A stretch of DNA of 42,862 nt from CAZFHZ01 sp964519015 (lineage in GTDB: Bacteria > Blakebacterota > Blakebacteria > Blakebacterales > CAYUVJ01): assembly GCA_964519015.1 (NCBI GenBank), contig CAZFHZ010000014.1, positions 1 through 42,862 of the forward strand, written 5' to 3'. Position numbers and translations under genes: made by a program. Shown piece after piece: positions 26,998-33,956 of this stretch. The notes under the pieces are model-generated. The model saw only the letters and a list, made by a program, of their open reading frames with translations. It ran no database searches and was not told the DNA's origin. Within the stretch, counting starts at the first letter, position 1. Every line of letters begins with the position of its first letter.

Positions 26998-27022
26998 GGG
27001 CCCATCCCCTGTGGACGGGCCC
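26998..27022. terminator. Hairpin between convergent genes
   Basis: Arms GGGCCCATCC (26998-27007) and GGACGGGCCC (27013-27022) form a 10-bp stem with one mismatch and a 5-nt loop. An A-rich tract (GATAAAAA) follows a few bases later. On the minus strand the equivalent T-run precedes the stem, so it is not a textbook intrinsic terminator in either direction. Confidence 0.45.
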
Positions 27023-27122
27023 CCGATAAAAAGGGTGCCAGGCAGAACCGGGCACTCCGACGGTCGTCGAATCCATTCTGGGTGGATAGCGACGAGCCCG
27101 ACCCGTCTGGAGCATCACCCGG

Positions 27123-27150
27123 GCGAAGACCGGCGGGAGCCGGTCTTCGC
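27123..27150. terminator. Perfect 12-bp hairpin, likely bidirectional terminator
   Basis: GCGAAGACCGGC (27123-27134), loop GGGA, GCCGGTCTTCGC (27139-27150): a perfect 12-bp stem with a tetraloop, 80 nt past the stop of the minus-strand gene at 27230 and 264 nt past the plus-strand stop at 26858. No U-run follows, as is common for terminators in GC-rich genomes. Confidence 0.6.
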
Positions 27151-27229
27151 ATCTCCACCCGGCACCTACGTGTTTCTTACATCCGATCCGACGGCGCTGT
27201 CCAATACGAACCAGTCTGCGACCGATGGG

Positions 27230-27643
27230 CTACAGGCCCGCCTGTATCCGGGCCCGGGCACCCCGCTGACCGACGGCGGCGACGGCTACCAGCGCCACCA
27301 TGATACGCGCGATCAGAGCCGGCAGGACCACCCCCCCCATGAACGATCCGACGATCCCGAGCAGAGCCCAGACCAGGAGCAGGTAGAGAGAGTAGAAACG
27401 GTTCAAGAGCATGGTCACGCCGGTGCCCGCGAGCAGGAAGAAACCAAACCCGTCGAGGATGACCGCAACTCCGACGATATCGGGGTTGGTCAGGATGCCG
27501 ACCCCCTGGACGATCCCGACGGCCAGGAATCCGATTCCCATCAGGATCCTCAGGGCACCGCTCATCGGAAGTCCGTCTTCCGGCGGGGCGCTTCCAGCCC
27601 CCCCTCCCGCCAGGGCGTGGGGAGCGTAGGGAGGAAGGTGCAT
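27230..27643 (-). CDS. Small four-helix membrane protein, unknown
   Basis: 137 residues from the ATG at 27643, chosen because AAGGAG lies 8 nt upstream; a GTG at 27652 would overlap that ribosome binding site. A Gly/Pro-rich start (about 25 residues) is followed by four hydrophobic helices, for example ALRILMGIGFLAVGIVQGVGIL and FGFFLLAGTGVTMLL. The pattern of paired helices with short turns suggests a small DUF-type integral membrane protein, but I recognise no family. It is divergent from the hydrolase gene at 27788. Its clear ribosome binding site and hydrophobic periodicity support a real gene. Confidence 0.65.
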   Translation of the reverse strand: MHLPPYAPHALAGGGAGSAPPEDGLPMSGALRILMGIGFLAVGIVQGVGILTNPDIVGVAVILDGFGFFLLAGTGVTMLLNRFYSLYLLLVWALLGIVGSFMGGVVLPALIARIMVALVAVAAVGQRGARARIQAGL

Positions 27644-27787
27644 ACCGGTCACTCCTTAGGTAGAGGTCCGCGGGTCACAGAACCTGAAGCAGGATAGCAC
27701 AGGATACCGACGCGGGAAGAGTGCGTTCGTGATTGGGCCGGCCGGATGCCGCTGGACAGCCGGTGCGCATGCGGTCAGGCTAAGAAG

Positions 27788-28600
27788 ATGAAACTCTGGA
27801 CCACGGCCCCCGATGGATCCCGTCACCATGCCCGCCGAGAGGGGGCCGGCCCCGTCCCAGTGCTGTTCGTCCACGGCTTCCCGTTCGACCACCGGCAGTG
27901 GGATCCCCAGCTCGAAGCGTCCCCGGGGAGCGCCACCATGCTGGCTCCCGACCTGCGCGGACTGGGTGCGAGCGGCGGGGCCCGGGAGCCGGAGAGGGCG
28001 CACCTCTCCGATTACGCCGACGATCTGGCCCACTGGCTCGACGAGGTCGGCTGGGAGCGGGCGGTCGTGGCCGGATTGAGCATGGGCGGCTACATCGCCT
28101 TCGCGTTCCTACGCCGGTATCCCGACCGCCTGCTCGGGCTGGTGCTCGCCGACACCAGCCCGTCGGCCGACACCGAGGCGGTCCGCACCGATCGCCGCAC
28201 CATCTCCGAGCGGGTGGCGGTCGAGGGGATGGACATCGTCGTGGAGGATCTGCTGGCCCGGGTGCTCGGCCCCACGACCCGGCGGAGCCGACCTGAGGTC
28301 TGTGCCCGCCTGTCGGGGATGATGTCGGCGGCGCCTATCCCCGGTGTCCTAGCCGCGCTGGCAGCGATGGCCGGACGCCCCGACAGCACCCCCATCCTCG
28401 GTTCGATCACCGTCCCCACCCTGGTCATCGTCGGCGAGGAGGATCCGCTCACCCCCCCGACCACGGCCGGGACGATGGCTTCCGCCATCGCCGGCGCCCG
28501 GCTCGCCGTCATCCCTCAGGCGGGACATCTCCCCCCCCTGGAGACCCCGGAAGCGTTCAACGGAGTGATGGGGGAGTTCCTGGCCGGAGTACTACCGTGA
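27788..28600 (+). CDS. Alpha/beta-fold hydrolase
   Basis: 270 residues from the ATG at 27788 (an ATG at 27746 would add 14 non-conserved residues). The fold is clear: the oxyanion region VLFVHGFPFDHRQWDPQ (26-42), PDLRGLGAS (54-62), the nucleophile elbow GLSMGG (S98), the acid in VGEEDPLTPP (D219) and the base in QAGHLPPLE (H247). All three catalytic residues are present. Substrate cannot be told; close relatives include esterases and the 3-oxoadipate enol-lactonase group. No signal peptide, so cytoplasmic. The stop overlaps the next start as GTGA. Confidence 0.9.
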   Translation: MKLWTTAPDGSRHHARREGAGPVPVLFVHGFPFDHRQWDPQLEASPGSATMLAPDLRGLGASGGAREPERAHLSDYADDLAHWLDEVGWERAVVAGLSMGGYIAFAFLRRYPDRLLGLVLADTSPSADTEAVRTDRRTISERVAVEGMDIVVEDLLARVLGPTTRRSRPEVCARLSGMMSAAPIPGVLAALAAMAGRPDSTPILGSITVPTLVIVGEEDPLTPPTTAGTMASAIAGARLAVIPQAGHLPPLETPEAFNGVMGEFLAGVLP

Positions 28601-29127
28601 ACGGCGGCCGCCTTTCCATCCGGCGAACTGCCTTCCCGGTCCTCCTCCTCCTGCCGGCGCTCACCGCGACCGGTGCCTGCGCCCACCGGCGCTTGCTCCC
28701 TCCCCCGCAACTGGTGGTATCCGCCACCGCCCAGGGTCGCGGCTGGCCGTACGGGGAGAGCGGTGGCGGGGAGGTCCAGCATCTCGCCAGGACCGCCGAG
28801 CACGATTCCTACGGATGGCGGCACACCGACCCGGTGATGCTGGGCGGCTATAACATCGATCCGGCCCAGGACACCTCCGAGCCACGCCAGACCCGATTCC
28901 TCAACAGCCTGTGGGGACCTGGTGGAGAGACGGTCTTCTACGAGCGGGTAGGGACCTGCTGCCCCTTCCAGTTCTTCGGAGCCCCCCTCGACAAGGGGCT
29001 GCTGGACGTCTACACGTTGACCTGGGAGGGGAGCAAGGAACCACGCCATCTCTACCTCGACCGCTACCACACCGGCCCGCTGCTCATCCCCACCGGACTC
29101 ACCAGCCGCGTCCCTCCCGACCGCTGA
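28597..29127 (+). CDS. Small exported protein of a conserved uncharacterised family
   Basis: 176 residues from a GTG overlapping the hydrolase stop by 4 nt, so the two are translationally coupled. A hydrophobic leader ends in TGAC, a weak lipobox. The mature part has motifs YGWRHTDPVMLGG, RFLNSLWGPGGE, ERVGTCCPFQ and GLLDVYTLTWEG, then LYLDRYHTGPLLIPTGL. From memory these match a small lipoprotein family common in Bacteroidota that is sometimes misnamed an aldolase; I could not verify this. The CC pair and conserved Tyr/Asp residues may be structural. Function unknown; coupling to the hydrolase is the main clue. Confidence 0.7.
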   Translation: MNGGRLSIRRTAFPVLLLLPALTATGACAHRRLLPPPQLVVSATAQGRGWPYGESGGGEVQHLARTAEHDSYGWRHTDPVMLGGYNIDPAQDTSEPRQTRFLNSLWGPGGETVFYERVGTCCPFQFFGAPLDKGLLDVYTLTWEGSKEPRHLYLDRYHTGPLLIPTGLTSRVPPDR

Positions 29128-29174
29128 CCCAGTCGCGGTTGCTCCTGTGCCGTGGAGCGGCCTAATCTGATCCC

Positions 29175-30458
29175 ATGGGTCCGACGCCTCCGTACATCCC
29201 CCTGCCCGACCTGGAAGTGACGTCCGAGTGCATCTGCGGGAGCACCCTCGCCTACCGGAACTGCTGCGAACCACGACTGAAGCGGCTCAACCGCACCATG
29301 AGCGAACTGGAGAGTTGGCGGGAGAACCCGCGCTTCGACCGTGTCTTCCACGTCTACAGCGACCTTCTGTGGGAGGAACAGTTCCGCGACGAGGAGCAGG
29401 GACACTCGGCCCAGGAGTTCGAGGAGTGGGACGAGTGGGCCTCCTATCTCTGGCTCGAAGGGGTGCTGCTGGACGGATTCACCCTGGAGGGGGAGCTATC
29501 GATCCCGGCCCGGTTGCGGGAGAACATGGCTCTGGGGTCCCGTATCCCCGGCGGGCGCCCCACCCTGGAAGCCCTGCTGGGATCCTTCGAAGGGGTCTTT
29601 GAGATCGTCACCCTCTCCGCGGCCGAAGGCCCCGGGCTGGTCGAGCTCTGGCTCCCGCCCTGCCGGACGGCCACCCTCAGTGTCCCCCGGATCTTTTTAC
29701 CCGCCGACACCGAACCGACCGACATGGTGATCGGCCGGTTCGTCCGGCTGGGGCCGATCGCCTATCCGACCCACCGGCCGCTGGTCATCCCGATGCTGGC
29801 CGACGGGAGCAACTTCGATGCCGCCTATCGGGTGCTCGCTCCCCTCTTCCCGGCCGACGAGGAGAATCCCGGCGCCCCCGTACTGCAGAAGCGTCTGCTC
29901 AAGGGGCGGGGGGACCTGGTGCTGCGCGCCGCCCTCGAGGCCCTGCTGCCGCTCGAGACCGACGAGATCCGTTCTTCCCCCGGCGCCAGCCCGGTGGACG
30001 GGGGAGAGATCCGGTGGATGGTCTCCGACGTCGCGGCCGTTGAACTCCACCTCGACCACAGTCCCTTCTTCCAGGTATTGGGGCCCATCGCGCAGCCCGA
30101 ACTCGAGGAAGAGATGGCCGACCTGCTCCAGGGGGACAGCCTCCCCCCCATACCCGAGGGACCCCGCTGGCAGATCAGCCTGCCCGCCCAAGCCAGGCGC
30201 AAGTTGCGGCCCCCGGAACGGTCCCGGGTCGAGGAACTGGTCGGGGACCTGACCCGGAAGGCCCGCCCCCCCTTCGAGACCGATCCTTTCGAGCACTGGG
30301 CATCCAACCCGGGCCTGGCCGTGGTCCTGGACCGGAGCGCCGGACGTCTCTCTGCCCGTGCGTTCTTCGCGCCCTCGCTGGAGTTAGGGAGGTTCCTGTT
30401 GGAACGCGAAGTCGGGGCGTTCCTGGCCCGGGAGAGCGAGGAGTACCTGGAACCGTGA
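29175..30458 (+). CDS. SEC-C motif protein of unknown function
   Basis: 427 residues. An N-terminal zinc-binding SEC-C motif reads CICGSTLAYRNCC (residues 19-31), matching CxCGSxxxYxxCC. The rest, about 390 residues, is mostly soluble and acidic (WEEQFRDEEQGHSAQEFEEWDEW) with no domain I recognise. SEC-C motifs are found on SecA tails and on many proteins that bind nucleic acids or ribosomes, so a role in protein or RNA handling is possible. There is no signal peptide. No good ribosome binding site precedes the ATG, and the gene converges with YbjQ, 15 nt away. Confidence 0.75.
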   Translation: MGPTPPYIPLPDLEVTSECICGSTLAYRNCCEPRLKRLNRTMSELESWRENPRFDRVFHVYSDLLWEEQFRDEEQGHSAQEFEEWDEWASYLWLEGVLLDGFTLEGELSIPARLRENMALGSRIPGGRPTLEALLGSFEGVFEIVTLSAAEGPGLVELWLPPCRTATLSVPRIFLPADTEPTDMVIGRFVRLGPIAYPTHRPLVIPMLADGSNFDAAYRVLAPLFPADEENPGAPVLQKRLLKGRGDLVLRAALEALLPLETDEIRSSPGASPVDGGEIRWMVSDVAAVELHLDHSPFFQVLGPIAQPELEEEMADLLQGDSLPPIPEGPRWQISLPAQARRKLRPPERSRVEELVGDLTRKARPPFETDPFEHWASNPGLAVVLDRSAGRLSARAFFAPSLELGRFLLEREVGAFLARESEEYLEP

Positions 30459-30473
30459 CGGGTCCCGGACCGC

Positions 30474-30797
30474 TCAGTCGCTCTCCTCGGTGACCACCGC
30501 CGTACCGTAACACATGAGTTCGGCTGCTCCGGCCATGAGCTCGGCAGTGATGAACCGCACCGTGATGATGGCGTCGGCACCCAGTTCACGGGCCTCGTCC
30601 ACCATCCGGTCGATCGCCTGTTCCCGGGCCTCAGCCAGCATCTTGGTGTACTCGTAGACCTCGCCCCCGACGATATTGCGGAGCATCGCCTGGATGTCCC
30701 GGCCGACGTGCCGGGCCCGCACCGTGTTGCCGCGAACCAGTCCCAGGGAGCGGACGATCCTCCGGCCCGGGATGGTCTCTGTGGTGACGACCATCAT
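30474..30797 (-). CDS. YbjQ/UPF0145 family protein
   Basis: 107 residues from the first ATG of an ATGATG pair; the start overlaps the anti-sigma stop as ATGA. Hallmarks of the YbjQ family: TTETIPGRRIVRSLGLVRGNTV at the N-terminus, the ARHVGRDI segment, GGEVYEYTKMLAEAREQAIDRM, then the core ELGADAIITVRF and a C-terminal YGTAVV strand. These small cytoplasmic proteins form pentameric rings and have been linked to metal binding, but their role is not settled. Last gene of the long minus-strand run. Confidence 0.93.
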   Translation of the reverse strand: MMVVTTETIPGRRIVRSLGLVRGNTVRARHVGRDIQAMLRNIVGGEVYEYTKMLAEAREQAIDRMVDEARELGADAIITVRFITAELMAGAAELMCYGTAVVTEESD

Positions 30798-31261
30798 CGC
30801 TGGACCCCCTTGTACGGATCGTTCCGGTAATCGCGGATTCGCTCCCAGGCCACCGAAGCGAGCAGGATCACGAATCCGATCACGACGAACCCGGTGGTCA
30901 GCCGATCGAAGAGGTTCATCGGCGCCTGGAGGAAGGTGTAGACCGCGTAGGCGACGTACATGACGACTCCGACGGTCAGGAAGACCCAGCCGGTCGGACG
31001 CGCGATCTGACGGTTGACGCTGTCCCAGATGCTGCCCCCGGGGACGGGGGGCCGATTCAGACCCATGGCCCGCAGTTCTCCTTTCAGCGAGCGGAAGACG
31101 GCGACCTCCCGGAGACACTCGGTGCAGGTCTCCAGGTGCGCTTCAAAGGCGCTCCGCTCTTCACCTTCCAGTTCGTCGTCCACATACCGGGCGAGCTGCC
31201 CGCGCAGTGTCTCGCAGTCGCCCGCGCGAGCTTCTCTTTCTCTCTCGTGCGGTGCGGTCAT
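30794..31261 (-). CDS. Zinc-finger anti-sigma factor with two membrane helices
   Basis: 155 residues. The N-terminal ZAS domain spans about 15-65: CETLRGQLARYVDDEL followed by HLETCTEC, giving the H-x3-C-x2-C zinc ligands H42, C46 and C49. Two hydrophobic helices (about 91-111 and 120-141) anchor it in the membrane, and a short basic tail follows. ZAS proteins bind their ECF sigma factor and release it upon a signal. The start overlaps the sigma stop and the stop overlaps the YbjQ start, each as ATGA, so the three are translated together. It lacks the large periplasmic domain of classical anti-sigmas, so the signal may be sensed in the membrane. Confidence 0.92.
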   Translation of the reverse strand: MTAPHEREREARAGDCETLRGQLARYVDDELEGEERSAFEAHLETCTECLREVAVFRSLKGELRAMGLNRPPVPGGSIWDSVNRQIARPTGWVFLTVGVVMYVAYAVYTFLQAPMNLFDRLTTGFVVIGFVILLASVAWERIRDYRNDPYKGVQR

Positions 31262-31824
31262 GGGTAGGTCACCCCCATCTGCTCAAGGGTTTCCCGGAGG
31301 GCCTTTCGGGCGTAGTAGACCCGGCTGGCCACGGTCCCCTGGGGTATGTTCAGGATCCGTGCGATCTCCGCATACTCCAGTTCCTGCAGGTCCTTCAGGA
31401 CCACTACCTCACGGTGTTCGTCGCTCAACCGTTCCATCGCCTGCCAGATCAAGGAACGGGTCTCCGCGACGATGGTCGCCCGGTCGCTCTCGGCCGTGGC
31501 GTCCGCGATCTGGATCCCGGGGCCGTCCTCCGGGTCCTCGATCCGCACGTTGTTCCGGCGGCGGCGGAGATGATCGATGCACAGGTTGCGGCTGATCCCC
31601 AGCAGCCAGCCCAGGAAGGGCCGATCGGGATCGTAGAGGTCCAGAGACTGGAAGGCCCGCACCAGCGCGTCCTGTGCGAGGTCCCGGGCATCCTCGGGAT
31701 CCCGCAACAGCCCCAGTGCGAGGCCGTACACCCTCCCCTCGTACGCGCGCACGATCGGTTCGTAGGACTTCCAATCCCCCGCCCGGCATTTCAGCAGGAG
31801 CTGCCGTTCTACCTCATCGACCAT
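31258..31824 (-). CDS. ECF-type RNA polymerase sigma factor
   Basis: 188 residues. Region 2 lies at about 22-90 (YEPIVRAYEGRVYGLALGLL, DARDLAQDALVRAFQSL, then FLGWLLGISRNLCIDHLRRRR). Region 4 lies at about 130-185 (LSDEHREVVVLKDLQELEYAE, then IPQGTVASRVYYARKALRE). Sigma regions 1 and 3 are absent, as expected for the ECF class. It directs RNA polymerase to stress or envelope promoters. Its stop overlaps the anti-sigma start by 4 nt. It lies 47 nt after the Smr stop, so it may be read through from upstream, have its own promoter, or both. Ribosome binding site weak. Confidence 0.95.
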   Translation of the reverse strand: MVDEVERQLLLKCRAGDWKSYEPIVRAYEGRVYGLALGLLRDPEDARDLAQDALVRAFQSLDLYDPDRPFLGWLLGISRNLCIDHLRRRRNNVRIEDPEDGPGIQIADATAESDRATIVAETRSLIWQAMERLSDEHREVVVLKDLQELEYAEIARILNIPQGTVASRVYYARKALRETLEQMGVTYP

Positions 31825-31871
31825 CCTGCGCCCGTCTCATGTCAGAGATACGCCTTTGCTCGGATTCGTTT

Positions 31872-32186
31872 TCAGCGCAACCAGACGATCGTCACCCCGG
31901 CCCCCCCCTCCCCCACATTACCGAGCCGGAAATCGCGGATCCGGCCGGAGGCCATCTCCGCTTCCAGGTCGTGCCGCACCGCCGCCCGCACCACCGAGAT
32001 CCCGTCCGGGCTCCCGACCCCTTTGCCGTGGACCACCTTGACCCGGCGCAGGCGCCGTCGCCGGCACTCGGCCAGGAAGGCGCGCAACCGCGGCCGGGCG
32101 CGAGCCACCGTCAATCCGCGCAGGTGGAGCTGGGCTTCCGGCGGAGGTGCGGCACCGGGCGCCCGGTTCTGTCCCTGGGGGCTCAC
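31872..32186 (-). CDS. Smr domain protein
   Basis: 104 residues from a GTG at 32186 that overlaps the DUF1232 stop as GTGA; a TTG at 32225 is less likely. The Smr fold is seen from LHLRGLTVARARPRLRAFL through VKVVHGKGVGS to RAAVRHDLE, ending in a strand ITVW-like (VTIVWLR). Stand-alone Smr proteins are small nucleases or nucleic-acid binders related to the MutS2 C-terminus, and the HGKG motif is the usual active or binding loop. It lacks the N-terminal DUF2027 or MutS parts, so it is a short version. Inferred cytoplasmic role in nucleic acid processing. Confidence 0.88.
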   Translation of the reverse strand: MSPQGQNRAPGAAPPPEAQLHLRGLTVARARPRLRAFLAECRRRRLRRVKVVHGKGVGSPDGISVVRAAVRHDLEAEMASGRIRDFRLGNVGEGGAGVTIVWLR

Positions 32187-32587
32187 AGGCCGAACCGCCG
32201 GGGATTGAGGCCGGTGTGACGGCAATAGCGGCGCAGGTCCCGACCGGCGGCTCGCCAGACCAGCGCTACCACGAAGGCATCGTCCAACCAGCCCAGACCG
32301 GGCAGGATGTCGGGGAGCAGATCGAGCGGTGAGGTGACGTAGAAGAGGGCGAAGACCAGCGCCCAGAACGAGGCCAGGGGGATGTGCGGGTAGCGGCCCT
32401 CATGGTGGTCGCGGCAGAGCATGAGCATCAGCCGGATCCGACCGACCAGACGAGCCGGGGCTCCGGGGGTGACGCGGCGCAGCCACTCGTGGGTCCGTCC
32501 GATGAGCCGGAGCAGACCCGCCTCCCTCTCCGGGTCCACCCGGACGTCGCCCCCTCTGCCTCCCCTGATCCGCATGTCCCTGACCAT
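32183..32587 (-). CDS. DUF1232 (YkvA-like) membrane protein
   Basis: About 134 residues if the ATG at 32587 is used; TTG 32611 and ATG 32575 are alternatives and none has a clear ribosome binding site. The DUF1232 signature is FALFYVTSPLDLLPDILPGLG followed by WLDDAFVVALVWR: a hairpin of two hydrophobic helices with the conserved SPLDLLPD turn. Such small proteins are widespread and of unknown function. The gene is 28 nt after the kinase stop and overlaps the Smr start, so it belongs to the same transcript. No link to the kinase can be shown. Confidence 0.87.
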   Translation of the reverse strand: MVRDMRIRGGRGGDVRVDPEREAGLLRLIGRTHEWLRRVTPGAPARLVGRIRLMLMLCRDHHEGRYPHIPLASFWALVFALFYVTSPLDLLPDILPGLGWLDDAFVVALVWRAAGRDLRRYCRHTGLNPRRFGL

Positions 32588-32615
32588 ATCCCGGACCGGG
32601 TGTCGGGGCAACGGG

Positions 32616-33956
32616 CTACCCCGACACCGGGAGCAGGAGCCGGGCCCGACATCCGGGGTGGTCGGTACGGTTCTCCAGGATCAGTGTCCCGCCGTGCGTC
32701 TCCGCGATCTGGCGGGCCAGGGCGAGCCCGATCCCGGACCCTTCCGACTTGGTAGTATAGAAGGGGACGAAGAGGTTGGCCGGGTCGCTCAGGCCCGGGC
32801 CGTCGTCCACGACCTCGATCTCGAGCCGTTCCTCCACCACCCGCCAGCCCACCTCGACCGCACCCCCCGTCTCCAGGGCGGCGTCTACCGCGTTCCTCAC
32901 CAGGTTGATGAGGAGCTGCCCGAGCTGGTCGCCGTCCGCCCGGATCACCACCGCAGGCCCGGTATGGACCCGGACCGGCATTCTCCGCTCCAGCTCCACC
33001 ACCCCGCGCACCCACTCGGCGACCACGACCTCGCGCAGGACGGGAGCGGGGAGCCGGGTGAGGTGGGCGTATGCGGAGAGGAAGCGTCCCAGCGACTCCG
33101 CCCGCCCTTCGACCACCTCCAACCCGTTGCGCAGGTCGTTCTCCCAGTCGGTCGGACGGCGGCGGACCAGTTCCCGCAGACTCCCCGCGATCGAGCGGAT
33201 CGGGGCCAGGGAGTTGTTGATCTCGTGGCCGAGGACCCGGATCAGGCGCTGCCAGGCGAGGCGTTCCTCTTCCCGCAGCGCCCGGCTGAGGTCGGTCACC
33301 ACGACCAGATGGTGGAGCATCCCCCCCTGGCGGAACATGCTGCGCCGGACCTCCCAGCGTCCGCCGCCGCCGGGGAAGCCTGCTTCAAGGGTCCGCCGGG
33401 AAGGACCTTCGAGCACCCCCCCCAGCCCGAGATCCTGTGCCCTGCGTCCCACCATCCGGGCAGCTGGGAGGCGCAGCAGTCGTTCCCCCGCCCGATTAAT
33501 CAGACGCAGGATCCCGTCTCCGTCGAAGGCGAAGACGGCGACGTCGATCTCCGCCATGACCTTGCCCAGCAGGGCACCCGCTTCGAGGGCACCCAGCCGC
33601 TGCTCCCGAAGGGTCTGGCCGAGGATATTGGCCTCATGGATCGCCAGCCCGAGCGGGGAATCGGGATCCTCCCCCCGGGCGCGGATGGAGAAGTCCCCCT
33701 CCCGGAGCGCCCCAAGCAGGTTGGAGAGGATCTGGAGCGGTCGCACCACCTCCCCCACTACCGCCGCTCCCAACCCCACCCAGCAGAGCAGGAAGAATAC
33801 GGTCAGCGTCCACTCGACCTTGAGCGGGAAGCCCCCGGTCCAGAGATAGACGAGGGCGAAGGCCGTGGCGGGCAATCCGGCGGCGAGGGTCAGCAGGAGC
33901 ACCCGCTGTTCGTGGCGTAGCCTCCCCGGGCGTCTCCGCTCCGGCTCCGGTTCCAT
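32616..33956 (-). CDS. Sensor histidine kinase, NtrY-like
   Basis: 446 residues. Two membrane helices lie at about 17-40 and 48-70 with almost no periplasmic loop, so it senses within or inside the membrane. A HAMP-like segment (VVRPLQILSNLLGALREGD) and a PAS-like region (about 128-225) follow. The H-box is VLGHEINNSLAPI with H244; the N-box is NLVRNAVDAA; G1 is DDGPGL; F is FVPFYTTK; G2 is GSGIGLALAR. All catalytic parts are intact. The ATG overlaps the regulator stop by one base (TGATG), so this kinase is the natural partner of the response regulator. Family: NtrY/AtoS-like kinases that pair with sigma-54 activators. Confidence 0.93.
   Translation of the reverse strand: MEPEPERRRPGRLRHEQRVLLLTLAAGLPATAFALVYLWTGGFPLKVEWTLTVFFLLCWVGLGAAVVGEVVRPLQILSNLLGALREGDFSIRARGEDPDSPLGLAIHEANILGQTLREQRLGALEAGALLGKVMAEIDVAVFAFDGDGILRLINRAGERLLRLPAARMVGRRAQDLGLGGVLEGPSRRTLEAGFPGGGGRWEVRRSMFRQGGMLHHLVVVTDLSRALREEERLAWQRLIRVLGHEINNSLAPIRSIAGSLRELVRRRPTDWENDLRNGLEVVEGRAESLGRFLSAYAHLTRLPAPVLREVVVAEWVRGVVELERRMPVRVHTGPAVVIRADGDQLGQLLINLVRNAVDAALETGGAVEVGWRVVEERLEIEVVDDGPGLSDPANLFVPFYTTKSEGSGIGLALARQIAETHGGTLILENRTDHPGCRARLLLPVSG

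Larger units (their letters stand above)
26859..27229. other. 371-nt convergent intergenic region
   Basis: It lies between two genes that end toward each other. No credible small gene was found: short frames lack ribosome binding sites. The region contains two strong hairpins (26998-27022 and 27123-27150), which probably separate the two transcription units. Confidence 0.6.
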
